Virus record (IMG/VR): IMGVR_UViG_3300017987_000082
Span: 1-64,000 of that record
Source of the DNA: a virus
Strand: one strand, 5' to 3'
DNA length: 64,000 nt
Of this stretch, positions 29,321 to 37,664 are shown in pieces. The notes beneath the pieces are model-generated. The model worked only from the letters and a program-made list of their open reading frames with translations. It did no database searches and was not told the origin of the DNA. How positions within the stretch are numbered: the stretch's first letter is position 1; each line of letters opens with the position of its first letter. The position numbers and the translations under genes were made by a program.

Positions 29321-29728
29321 ATGATTGGGACACAAGTTAACAAGATAGTAGAAAATTTTTTTATCCATAAACTTGGACGTCTTTGTTTTTTCTTCATAAT
29401 GTGGGCACGCCACGAGCTATGGCTATGCAAATATGGCAACAATTTATATTTTCATGTTGAGAAACTAACTAAGAGGTTTTCCAGCCTATATTATTCGGTA
29501 CATGGCTGCAAGCTTGGCGGGGATAAAAAGGCCAGCGTGTTTTTTGCCATTGCCCGTCGCCACTACAAAACGACAACCGGTATTTTTCCGAGTGATTATG
29601 AGATTGAGTTTCTTTGCAAGGACATTTGGCTTTGGAATAATTGGGGCAATGACCAGAAGGTACATGGCCACCGCTGGACCTTAGTTTTTCAGAAACCAGA
29701 AGTAAAATATTTTTATACTGGAATGTAA
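29321..29728 (+). CDS. Unknown aromatic-rich protein
   Basis: 135 aa, ATG 29321 after GGGGGTGAG. Trp/Tyr/Phe-rich (LCFFFIMWARHELWLC, DIWLWNNWGND), probably beta-rich. The first 30 residues are hydrophobic, but a signal peptide is not convincing. Function unknown. Confidence 0.62.
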   Translation: MIGTQVNKIVENFFIHKLGRLCFFFIMWARHELWLCKYGNNLYFHVEKLTKRFSSLYYSVHGCKLGGDKKASVFFAIARRHYKTTTGIFPSDYEIEFLCKDIWLWNNWGNDQKVHGHRWTLVFQKPEVKYFYTGM

Positions 29729-29758
29729 GGGGGTGTAATTTAAATAGTTATTTTAGCC

Positions 29759-29787
29759 TTGACAATATGCTAAGTTATTGCTAAAAG
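29759..29787 (+). promoter_or_regulatory. Possible sigma-70-like promoter with structured leader
   Basis: TTGACA, 17 bases, TAAAAG. The leader to ATG 29891 contains hairpins ATTGCCTG/CAGGCAAT (29794-29811) and TGGCAAG/CTTGCCA (29860-29879). Confidence 0.45.
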
Positions 29788-29890
29788 GGTGCAATTGCCT
29801 GTTCAGGCAATGCCTTGGGAAGAATGTTTAAAAGCAATATTAATATCTTAGCGCTTATTGGCAAGGGAACTCTTGCCATGGGGGCATTTT

Positions 29891-30223
29891 ATGGAGCAAA
29901 AAGAAAAAACGTTAGCGGAAAGCACTAATGAAATAAACCTCCACATGGCCACTGTCAATCAATATGCCAAAGTAATTATAGAAAAAGCAAGGGCCATAGA
30001 CTCAATAAGCCGGGACTTCGTACTTGACACGGAGCGCCTGCTAACCGAAGGGTTTAAGATCCAAAGCATTATTGAGATCCTCACCAATATCAAAGAAGAA
30101 ACCTTCAACCTTCTCAGAAATGTTAACCAGAGCGAGCTTCACGCCTATAAGGCTGACAAGCTATCAGAGGGTGTTTTTCCGAAGGTAGTAGAAGAAAGAA
30201 GGAGCCACACTAAGAAAAACTAA
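29891..30223 (+). CDS. Unknown coiled-coil protein
   Basis: 110 aa, ATG 29891 after GGGGG. Entirely helical with repeated Glu/Lys/Ile (TNEINLHMATVNQYAKVIIE, QSIIEILTNIKEETFNLLRN). Not recognised. Confidence 0.6.
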   Translation: MEQKEKTLAESTNEINLHMATVNQYAKVIIEKARAIDSISRDFVLDTERLLTEGFKIQSIIEILTNIKEETFNLLRNVNQSELHAYKADKLSEGVFPKVVEERRSHTKKN

Positions 30224-30249
30224 TGTATATGCCCCAACAGGTGATTGCT

Positions 30250-30576
30250 ATGAAGAAGATAAACGGCAAAAAGAGAAAGGCAGTTGTAAGACGTGCTGTT
30301 ATTGTCGTAGAAAAGAGAATTCCATTAAGCACAAACCCCAATGAAGATCCCTGCCCAAGTCCACTCCCTACTGAAACAAAGCGCAGAAAAGCCATGTGTT
30401 TTGCTTTTGCAAATGCCTCATTGGGATGCCGCTGTATGGCGGGGAAGTGCCCGAATTACGATAAAAACGCATGTGGTGTTAACGGACAAACAGTTTATGT
30501 GCGATTCAGCAGAAGGATGCAATACCGGCACTTGAAAAGAATATTACACTATGATAATAATTTAAACTACTTTTAG
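30250..30576 (+). CDS. Unknown basic Cys-containing protein
   Basis: 108 aa from ATG 30250; ATG 30223 is an alternative that would overlap the previous stop. Very basic N-terminus (MKKINGKKRKAVVRRAVIVV), then MCFAFANASLGCRCMAGKCP with several Cys. Confidence 0.55.
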   Translation: MKKINGKKRKAVVRRAVIVVEKRIPLSTNPNEDPCPSPLPTETKRRKAMCFAFANASLGCRCMAGKCPNYDKNACGVNGQTVYVRFSRRMQYRHLKRILHYDNNLNYF

Positions 30577-30589
30577 GGGGTACTGAAGG

Positions 30590-30862
30590 GTGGCTAAGTT
30601 TCTCGTATTATCAGAAGATAAAAACAGGGTGTATATCCGCAATTGTGTTCGCATCGCAAAGAAGAGTTTAATTTTTGACGAGCCTGTCAATGGTAAAACC
30701 CAAGTGCCGAAAGAGCGCTGTTATTACTACAATGATGCCGAACACGCTGATTATCTTTACGACCTACAAAGGCTTGATAAAAGAATAAGAAATTTAATAA
30801 TGATTAGGGATGATCTTTTAAGCAGGTTTACGCAGGTAACAACGAAGAGCACGAGGTTTTAA
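30590..30862 (+). CDS. Unknown 90-aa protein
   Basis: GTG 30590 with GGGGG 8 nt upstream. FLVLSEDKNRVYIRNCVRIA suggests a beta hairpin; the end is helical and basic. The stop abuts the next ATG. Confidence 0.55.
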   Translation: MAKFLVLSEDKNRVYIRNCVRIAKKSLIFDEPVNGKTQVPKERCYYYNDAEHADYLYDLQRLDKRIRNLIMIRDDLLSRFTQVTTKSTRF

Positions 30863-31213
30863 ATGAACCATAGAAACACGATGAAGGAATTCCGCACAGA
30901 TGATTTTCTTGTTAAATTTCTACACCCAAATAGAGACGGGGTAGAGGTGGAGGTTTATATGCGTAGGCGCAAGCGATTCCCGCGCACAATGAGCCTTCAT
31001 TCAAAGCCAATCATGAAGTTCAACCTTAAGGATTTGCTTGGGGAAGAAAAGAAAGAGACCGCATTTAACGTTTTCCAAAAGATGATAGATAAAAGTCAGA
31101 ATGCAACAGCCTTTGTTCTATCAGACGAATGGGGAGAAGAAGATGGAGAAAGTGAAGGGAGAGAAGAAGATGGAGAAAGTGAAGGGAGAGATGAAGAGGT
31201 ATCTGATAATTGA
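30863..31213 (+). CDS. Unknown protein with acidic repeat tail
   Basis: 116 aa, ATG 30863. Basic folded N-half (FLHPNRDGVEVEVYMRRRKR), acidic tail with two copies of EEDGESEGR encoded by 27-bp DNA repeats (31134-31190). The tail overlaps the start region of the exonuclease gene. Confidence 0.6.
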   Translation: MNHRNTMKEFRTDDFLVKFLHPNRDGVEVEVYMRRRKRFPRTMSLHSKPIMKFNLKDLLGEEKKETAFNVFQKMIDKSQNATAFVLSDEWGEEDGESEGREEDGESEGRDEEVSDN

Positions 31214-32117
31214 TGGAAACCTCCTGTTACACAAGAGCCAAGGCGTTCATGGAAGCCTGAAGACCAAAGTTAAGGGAGAAGTTGTTCACACCGGCATCCC
31301 TTATGGTTTTCTAAAGGCCATTGTCAGGCTTAACAAGCATTATCAATTCTTAAGGACTTGTGTTGTTTTCGACAGTGGCGTGGCACCAATGAGTGTCAAA
31401 CAGCATGCTAGAAAGCCGGTTGTTGCCAGAGATCTTCTACCAAGGGTTGATGTATTTGAAGACTACAAGAGTAGCAGAGGCCCACTGAAGATTGAAATAG
31501 CCCGCGGAAAGAAGCTCCTTGACCGATTCCTCAATTGCCTGCCAATAACTGTTACGTATGCCAGTCCGCTTTATGAGGCGGATGATGTTGTGGCCCATGT
31601 TTCTAACGAAGTGTGGCTTCGCAGGCAGGACACCAATACCGATGTCATTATTTACTCTGATGACAAAGACTTCCATCAACTCATACATGGTCCGAAAAAT
31701 GGGTTTCGAGTATTTTGCCATAAGCGCAAAGATGTAATCATGGACCGAAAAAAATTAAAAGAAAAATTTGGCCTTAGCCCGAGACAATTTGTAAAATACC
31801 TTGCCCTTGTTGGGGACAGCATTGATGACATTCCCGGCGTAAAAGGGGTGGGGCCAAAAACGGCTGTTAAACTTATAACCGAAAAAAGAATTAAAAAGAC
31901 AATAAGTAAAGAAGATTATGAAATATATAAGCGAAACATATCCCTAATAGAATTGTCGGCTGATCAGCGGGTTGTGCTTGCTTGCCGCCACGGACGCCTT
32001 GACATGAAAAAGCTTAATGTGCTATTAAATAAGTTCAAGATGGTCAGTTTCCAAAGGGAGCAAGATCAAAGCGTGTTGCGGCAACTTAAACCGATTAAAT
32101 TCTTGAGGGAATGTTGA
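31191..32117 (+). CDS. 5'-3' exonuclease / flap endonuclease (FEN family)
   Basis: 308 aa from ATG 31191 (GGGAGAG upstream). All FEN acids are visible: D8 (LIIDGN), D61 (VFDSG), E129/D131/D132 (YEADDVV), D157/D158/D160 (YSDDKDF), and D209/D212/D213 (VGDSIDDIPG). A helix-hairpin-helix (GVKGVGPKTA) follows. T4 RNase H/T5 exonuclease-type enzymes remove RNA primers and flaps during phage replication. Overlaps the previous gene by 23 bp. Confidence 0.9.
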   Translation: MKRYLIIDGNLLLHKSQGVHGSLKTKVKGEVVHTGIPYGFLKAIVRLNKHYQFLRTCVVFDSGVAPMSVKQHARKPVVARDLLPRVDVFEDYKSSRGPLKIEIARGKKLLDRFLNCLPITVTYASPLYEADDVVAHVSNEVWLRRQDTNTDVIIYSDDKDFHQLIHGPKNGFRVFCHKRKDVIMDRKKLKEKFGLSPRQFVKYLALVGDSIDDIPGVKGVGPKTAVKLITEKRIKKTISKEDYEIYKRNISLIELSADQRVVLACRHGRLDMKKLNVLLNKFKMVSFQREQDQSVLRQLKPIKFLREC

Positions 32118-32139
32118 GTGCCCTATGGGGGAGTGTTGC

Positions 32140-32484
32140 ATGCGGTCACTTCATGTTCGGGCAAGCATTGGTGTTTTCCATTTAACCAGTAAGGCTTTCG
32201 AAAGTGCAATGTTTGACCTTATTGAACATTGCGGGTTGCATGTTCGCAGGGCGATTTCATATGAGTTTTTCCCAGACGGCATAACCGCCGTTGCCATATT
32301 GGCAGAGAGCCATATTATTCTTAGCACGTGGCCAGAGAAACATGATTTACAACTCGATTTCTTTTGTTGTGGCGATACCAGTGCTATTGATAGAATGCTG
32401 GGAGCCATTCCTGAAAAACTTAATTGCAAGATTGTTTCATCAAGAGTTTTAGATAGGGACAGCATGGTTTCAGTACCATCGTAG
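32140..32484 (+). CDS. S-adenosylmethionine decarboxylase-like protein (SpeH type) with altered active site
   Basis: 114 aa from ATG 32140 (GGGGGAG upstream). AVAILAESHIILSTWPEKHD followed by LDFFCCGD matches prokaryotic AdoMet decarboxylase, which makes a pyruvoyl group by self-cleavage before Ser (here S57, ESH) and supplies propylamine for spermidine. C77 aligns with the catalytic Cys. The His normally in HTWPE is Ser here (S62), so processing or activity may be changed. Marine phages are known to carry speD. Last gene before the terminase operon. Confidence 0.82.
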   Translation: MRSLHVRASIGVFHLTSKAFESAMFDLIEHCGLHVRRAISYEFFPDGITAVAILAESHIILSTWPEKHDLQLDFFCCGDTSAIDRMLGAIPEKLNCKIVSSRVLDRDSMVSVPS

Positions 32485-32512
32485 GTTCCTCCCTGCGATA
32501 GCAGTACCCTTC

Positions 32513-32545
32513 AAGCCCGCTGGCATTGCCAACGGGCTTTTTTTT
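32513..32545 (+). terminator. Rho-independent terminator
   Basis: AAGCCCG (32513-32519) with CGGGCTT (32533-32539), with an inner TGGC/GCCA stem, then eight T. Separates the middle genes from the structural operon. Confidence 0.88.
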
Positions 32546-32558
32546 GTTGTTTTCTGAT

Positions 32559-32588
32559 TTGACACAATGCGTCCACATATGCTACTTA
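32559..32588 (+). promoter_or_regulatory. Possible promoter of the structural operon
   Basis: TTGACA with a weak -10 (TACTTA) 18 bases on, just after the terminator. A late activator may compensate for the poor -10. Confidence 0.45.
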
Positions 32589-32610
32589 AAACTAAATAAT
32601 GGAGGTCGTT

Positions 32611-33108
32611 ATGAAGAGAAATAAAAGAGATACATTGCAGTTTGCGAAGATGAAAGCGGCGATGATGTTCGCAACGGAAAACCTTTCCACGCGGGAAATC
32701 GCAATCAAGGTTGGCCAGAGTACAAGAATGGTGAACACATGGCTTGATGACCCGGCCTTTCAGGATGAGGTCAGACGCTACGCTGAACGCTTCCTCAAGG
32801 TGAATGAGGAAGGGAAGGAATTTAGGAAGCAGCAGGCGTCTACGGTGCTCCCATTCCTATATAATGAACTGTTTCGCAGGGTGGCTGTTGACCCCGCCTG
32901 CTTAGAGCATATGCGTGACACCGATTTGCGACAGCTCATTATTGGCCTACAGCATGAGGCCCGCCTTGACACCGACGGGGACGTAACCCAAAAGGTAGGC
33001 CATTTGTCAACCAATAAGCTTGCCGACCGCTACAACAAGAGTTGCTCTGGGAAGAAAATGAAGAAAGAGAAAAGGGTGTCAAACCTGGATGACCATAGAA
33101 AGAAGTAA
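32611..33108 (+). CDS. Terminase small subunit (probable)
   Basis: 165 aa from ATG 32611 (GGAGG upstream). N-terminal helix-turn-helix (MFATENLSTREIAIKVGQST then RMVNTWLDDPAF) followed by helical oligomerisation-type segments and a basic tail. Placed immediately before the large terminase, as in most tailed phages; it would bind packaging sites. Assigned mainly from the HTH and context. Confidence 0.75.
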   Translation: MKRNKRDTLQFAKMKAAMMFATENLSTREIAIKVGQSTRMVNTWLDDPAFQDEVRRYAERFLKVNEEGKEFRKQQASTVLPFLYNELFRRVAVDPACLEHMRDTDLRQLIIGLQHEARLDTDGDVTQKVGHLSTNKLADRYNKSCSGKKMKKEKRVSNLDDHRKK

Positions 33109-33111
33109 CCC

Positions 33112-34959
33112 ATGAGTTTGATGGTTTCCAAAAAGAAGAGGAAAAAGAAGGTGAAAAAGAGCCGACAATTGGATGTCGGTTCTTTTGTTAGTGAGGCCAG
33201 TGAGGAGCTAAGCTCAAAGCCAGCTGATAATAAGCGCCGGGCCGCAGTGGTGGTTAGCAAAAAGAAGCCGCAACGAAAAGCTGCTCCCCTTACAGTGGTA
33301 AAAAAACAACCCACTGAAGAGGAGCTTGCCAACTGGTTGTCAACGGTTCCCGGTTTTATTGAGGGGCTAACCGAAACGGAATTTAACCCTACTCGTCTTT
33401 ATGGGTATCAGGTAAAGTATTTGAACCGAAAAGTTTCCTTTTGGCATATAGACAAGGCGAGGCAGACTGGCTTCAGTTATGTGTTTGCTGCCGAGGGGCT
33501 GGCTAAGTCCCATCTGATGCACAAGTACACGAAAATTTTTATTTCCATCAACCAAGATGAAGCCAATGAGAAGATCACCTACGCCCGCGCCATGTATGAC
33601 AGTATGCCGCTGGCGTGGAAAAAGAAGTTGGTGGTGGACAACCGCAAGTGTTTGGAGTTCGAGGGCAAGTGGCGAGGCCGTACAACCCGTACCCGCATAA
33701 TCAGCCACGCACAAAGGGAGCCCCGTGGGAAGGGCGGTAACACAGAGGTTGTTCTTGACGAGGCCGCACATTATATTTTCGGAAACCAGATTTACACTGC
33801 CGCCCTGCCTATTACCACTAGGGGAAAGGGTGGTATCACCATAGGAAGCACACCGCTTGGAAAAAGCGGCATTCACTGGGACATTGCTGATAAGCCAGAA
33901 TTCAGACGTATATACAGATACCAGCGGGTTTTCTGGTGGCATTGTATTGATTTTGTCCAAAAGGGGAAGTTTAAGGAGGCCAACAAGAAGGCTAATAAGA
34001 TGTCAACTGCCGAGCGCGTAGACAAATATGGCAGTGACAAGCTTATTAGCATATTCCTGAGTATGGATCTTGAATCCTTTCAGCAGGAATATGAGCTTTT
34101 ACATATTGACGAGAGTGTTTCCTTTTTTCCTCTTGATCTTATTAAGCGCTGCACCTATAGCGTAATAAAGGACAAAATTTACCTTGAGGAAGATGAATAT
34201 GCTGAAGATGCTAAAAGTTTTCCTGTTGAGACTTCGTACCCAGAGGTTAAATTTAATTATTATACCGCCCTTGATGACCTTGCCGCCGCTAAGCGGGCAG
34301 GGGAGTTTAAGGGATCGCTTTCTGCTGGCTTCGACGTTGGACGGCGTAAACACAACGCGGAGCTTATAATTGTTGAGGATGTGCCACGCGGCCCTGTTGC
34401 CCTTCGCGGAAGAATTAAGTTCAACAATGTAGATTTTGAAGCGCAGGAGGCTGAACTTGGCCGAGCAATTGATTGGCTTGGTCTTGAGCGTATGGGTATT
34501 GATGAAACTGGCCCCGGTATTCAGCTTGGCGAGAACATGGAAAAGAAATATCCGGGAGTTTGTATTCCAATTAATTTTACTAACTCTTGGAAAGAGCTTA
34601 ATGCCAGTCATACTCGCAGGCTAATGGAAACGCAAAATTTGGCCCTGCCTGATGACCGGGATGTCAGAGGCCAGTTTCACAGTATTAAGCGAATGGTCAC
34701 AGATCATGGAAACCTCCGCTTTGACGCGGAAAAGAATAAGGAGCATCATGGCGATATTGTTTGGGCTACGGCCCTTGCGGTTGAAGAGCTTCGCCCTGAT
34801 GAAATTGGTAGCTTGAGCGTGTCAAAGAAGAAAGTTGACAGGGCCGTTCCAGAGAATATTGTTTCAAGACCAAAAAAGAGATTGTTTAACAAAAAGACAA
34901 CCAGTGTTCCCATAGCAAGACACACTGGTCCATCTTTTGGGGTTTTGCCGCCTCATTAA
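33112..34959 (+). CDS. Terminase large subunit (Mu gp28-like)
   Basis: 615 aa. After a basic 70-residue tail, the ATPase motif KARQTGFSYVFAAE (R117-G120) replaces the classical Walker A, as in Mu gp28-type enzymes. TEVVLDEAAHY (D216-E217) is Walker B plus catalytic Glu; TIGSTPLGKSG is the coupling motif. The C-terminal RNase H-like nuclease starts at AGFDVGRRKHNAEL and continues with GIDETGPG and HGDIVWATALA. It packages DNA into proheads. Full length. Confidence 0.92.
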   Translation: MSLMVSKKKRKKKVKKSRQLDVGSFVSEASEELSSKPADNKRRAAVVVSKKKPQRKAAPLTVVKKQPTEEELANWLSTVPGFIEGLTETEFNPTRLYGYQVKYLNRKVSFWHIDKARQTGFSYVFAAEGLAKSHLMHKYTKIFISINQDEANEKITYARAMYDSMPLAWKKKLVVDNRKCLEFEGKWRGRTTRTRIISHAQREPRGKGGNTEVVLDEAAHYIFGNQIYTAALPITTRGKGGITIGSTPLGKSGIHWDIADKPEFRRIYRYQRVFWWHCIDFVQKGKFKEANKKANKMSTAERVDKYGSDKLISIFLSMDLESFQQEYELLHIDESVSFFPLDLIKRCTYSVIKDKIYLEEDEYAEDAKSFPVETSYPEVKFNYYTALDDLAAAKRAGEFKGSLSAGFDVGRRKHNAELIIVEDVPRGPVALRGRIKFNNVDFEAQEAELGRAIDWLGLERMGIDETGPGIQLGENMEKKYPGVCIPINFTNSWKELNASHTRRLMETQNLALPDDRDVRGQFHSIKRMVTDHGNLRFDAEKNKEHHGDIVWATALAVEELRPDEIGSLSVSKKKVDRAVPENIVSRPKKRLFNKKTTSVPIARHTGPSFGVLPPH

Positions 34960-34975
34960 TGGAAGGGACTTTCTG

Positions 34976-36961
34976 ATGGCTAAGAAAAAGAAGCGGAGAG
35001 CGGTTGTTAAAAAGACCAGCGGTCCAATCATGTCAAGAAGGGACCGCAAGGGACTTGAAGATTTCACAGAGAAGCATTTCAGCCGGGAGCTCCAGGATGA
35101 ATTCAGCAGTTTCCTTAAGGGGGAAGCTAAGCTGAAGGGCAGAAAAGGGGGCAGAAAGGCCGACGAGGATGAGGTTCCTGTTATTAACCTGAAAGAGCTT
35201 ACCCGCATAGACAACCCAAATGTATCCGGCATGGCCTTTGGTAAAGATTACGGCATTTACAACCCTTCCGAAATTACCATTGATACCTTCAAGAAGATGA
35301 AGAAGGATCCGCAAATTGCTGCCGCACTTGCTTTTGTTAAATTGCCAATCATGAGTCTGCCGTGGCGCATACAATGCGAAAATGATAAAATCGCTAAAAC
35401 GGTTGAGTATATTATTAAACCCATATGGAGGTCTACCCTAAAGAGTGTTCTCACGGCGGTTGAATATGGGTTTGCCAGCCACGAGAAAGTTTACGCCCTA
35501 AGGGACATCCATGTTCGGTCAGAAAACAAAACTGGTAAGAAGAAAACCTTTTTTAAGGGACCAGCCCTGACCTATAAGAAAATTAAACCCCATTACCCAG
35601 ATTCAATAACAATCAACGTGAACAAGTTTGATGACTTCTCCAGCATTACCCAATCAATGATGGGAAAGGGAGACGTCACCATTGATAAGAATAAGAGCTT
35701 CCTGTTTACAAACGACTACGAGTTTGGGAACCTGTATGGAATGTCCCGTCTTGAGTCGGTATATAAATACTGGTACTGGAAAGAAATCATGTACCAGTTC
35801 ATGCTCATGTATTTTGAGCGCCGCGGAAGCCCGCCTGTAGTGGCTACGGCCCCAATGGGGCGGTCAACTGATTCTGACGGTACAACAAGGCGTGACAACC
35901 TTGATGTGGCCTTAGACCTTGCCTCAAGCCTTCTGAGCAACAGCGTTGCTGCCCTGCCCTACCAAAGCAACCGCAATACAAACGAAAATATGTGGGGCCT
36001 GGAGTACTTGCTTGACGACAAGCGTGGCGAGATGTTCATTGAGGCCATTAACCATATTGACAAGGCCATTCTGCATGGAATCTTCCTGCCCGACAACACG
36101 GTAACGGAGGGTGGCTCTTATAGTTCATCTTCTGTTCATGCTGATTTGTTTCTCATGAGCGAGAAGGGGCTCGTTACCGATATTGAATTGGCGGTTAATA
36201 CGCAGCTTGTACCCATATTGGTGCAGGGCAACTTCAAACGTAGCGAGTGGTGCGATTGCTACTTTGAAATGGAGAACCTTGATTTTAACCGCAAGTTGGC
36301 TCTTAAAGAGATTTTCATTGAAATGCTCCGCAATGTTGACAATATGGTTCAAATTGGCTTGCGTCCAAAAATATACCCTGATATTGAAGAGCTCGCCAAG
36401 GTTCTGCAAATTCCCGTTTCTACCCTTAAAGATGAGGTTGATGAAACGGAGGCTCCCAGCCAGCTCCCGGGCGAAAAAGCTCCTACCAATGTAATCCCTA
36501 TTGATGGGGCTAAAAGCAGGGCCGTTCCTCGTAGGCCGAAGCGGGAAAGCAGCACAGGCACCCGGGATGTTGACAGGAAGGATCTTCGCCCCGGTGGTAA
36601 GCGTGCCGAACAGCGACGGGCAAAAATGAGTGAGGCTGAAAAGAGATTGTCAGAGCCCGATGCTGATATGATAGACCTTCTTACGGAAATGTATGGTCCC
36701 CAGCCCGATGAAGATGGGGCCATACCCTCAAGCGAGAAACTTCGCTTTAAACTGATAATGCAGGCGCTAACAGATGATGGACTCAAAGAGATCAAGAAGG
36801 GGTTGATGCGCTACAGGGCAATATCAAGCATGGACATCATTCCCAATTTTGAGTTTATGGATAACATGGATGTTATTCGCCACATTGTTCCGCTTCCAGA
36901 CTTTGCCATTGACCTTTTGCAAGAGGCCATGATTCGTAAACTTTCTGATGTTGGAGAATAG
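34976..36961 (+). CDS. Portal protein (Mu gp29/DUF935-like)
   Basis: 661 aa from ATG 34976 (GGAAGGG upstream). Position after the large terminase and features KKDPQIAAALAFVKLPIMSL, WRIQCENDKIAKTVEYIIKP and AVEYGFASHEKVYALRD are those of DUF935-type portals. The C-terminus (about 500-660) is charged and partly disordered, ending with a helical domain. The dodecameric portal is the DNA channel of the capsid. Confidence 0.88.
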   Translation: MAKKKKRRAVVKKTSGPIMSRRDRKGLEDFTEKHFSRELQDEFSSFLKGEAKLKGRKGGRKADEDEVPVINLKELTRIDNPNVSGMAFGKDYGIYNPSEITIDTFKKMKKDPQIAAALAFVKLPIMSLPWRIQCENDKIAKTVEYIIKPIWRSTLKSVLTAVEYGFASHEKVYALRDIHVRSENKTGKKKTFFKGPALTYKKIKPHYPDSITINVNKFDDFSSITQSMMGKGDVTIDKNKSFLFTNDYEFGNLYGMSRLESVYKYWYWKEIMYQFMLMYFERRGSPPVVATAPMGRSTDSDGTTRRDNLDVALDLASSLLSNSVAALPYQSNRNTNENMWGLEYLLDDKRGEMFIEAINHIDKAILHGIFLPDNTVTEGGSYSSSSVHADLFLMSEKGLVTDIELAVNTQLVPILVQGNFKRSEWCDCYFEMENLDFNRKLALKEIFIEMLRNVDNMVQIGLRPKIYPDIEELAKVLQIPVSTLKDEVDETEAPSQLPGEKAPTNVIPIDGAKSRAVPRRPKRESSTGTRDVDRKDLRPGGKRAEQRRAKMSEAEKRLSEPDADMIDLLTEMYGPQPDEDGAIPSSEKLRFKLIMQALTDDGLKEIKKGLMRYRAISSMDIIPNFEFMDNMDVIRHIVPLPDFAIDLLQEAMIRKLSDVGE

Positions 36962-36963
36962 CC

Positions 36964-37203
36964 TTGAGCATATCAAAAGAAATTCGGGTAGGTCCGGATG
37001 GAAATACAAGGACGAGGCGCAAGGTAAATTTTCAGGCAATAACGAAAATTTTCACGCTTCATAACGCCACGTTTACCCGAGATGCCAATGGAAGGCTGAT
37101 TGAGACCCTGCTTTATCAGGATACTGACTATGCAAAACGCATTACCTTTACACGGGATGGCAATGGCAAAATCACAAGCATGTCATCAGAGGAAGTATAT
37201 TAA
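36964..37203 (+). CDS. Unknown 79-aa structural-region protein
   Basis: TTG 36964 with GGAGAA upstream, 2 bp after the portal stop. Two repeat-like strands (HNATFTRDANGRLIETLLYQ and RITFTRDGNGKITSMSSEEV) indicate a small beta protein. Its stop overlaps the next ATG. Confidence 0.62.
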   Translation: MSISKEIRVGPDGNTRTRRKVNFQAITKIFTLHNATFTRDANGRLIETLLYQDTDYAKRITFTRDGNGKITSMSSEEVY

Positions 37204-37649
37204 TGTTACAGGATAATATAAATCCTGATTTGGTTCGCCGCATTGACGGCCTTCCTTACTTGTATGACCCAACTAGGGCATTATGGCTTAGTGTCAATAT
37301 GCGGACCTACACCTTTGCCATTGACCATAGAAATATAGGTTGCGCTACAGCAATGCAATTCATTGCCGAGTTACACACTAATGTCAATGGGCCGCTAGTA
37401 GAAAAAAATGGAATATTAGTTTCTCTTTCTGTTCGCTGTCAAAACAATGCAAATGCAAATTTTAATCTTTATAAAAATAACGATTCCTTGGTACGTCAAA
37501 TTGTTTTATCTGGTGTTAATTTTGGTAAGCTCGAAAACCTGAGTGATTTGCTTTCTGAAGATGATTGGCTTGGCTGTAATTGTGAGCCGATTTCTGGAAA
37601 TGTAGATTTTCCGGTCTTGCAAGCCACGGTAGCGTGGCGAGAAAATTAG
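37203..37649 (+). CDS. Putative virion or adhesion protein, 148 aa
   Basis: ATG 37203. Predicted beta sandwich (GILVSLSVRCQNNANANFNL, DFPVLQATVAWREN). First member of a run of beta-rich genes before the lysis genes. Function inferred from position only. Confidence 0.6.
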   Translation: MLQDNINPDLVRRIDGLPYLYDPTRALWLSVNMRTYTFAIDHRNIGCATAMQFIAELHTNVNGPLVEKNGILVSLSVRCQNNANANFNLYKNNDSLVRQIVLSGVNFGKLENLSDLLSEDDWLGCNCEPISGNVDFPVLQATVAWREN

Positions 37650-37664
37650 AAAGGAGAAATTGAT

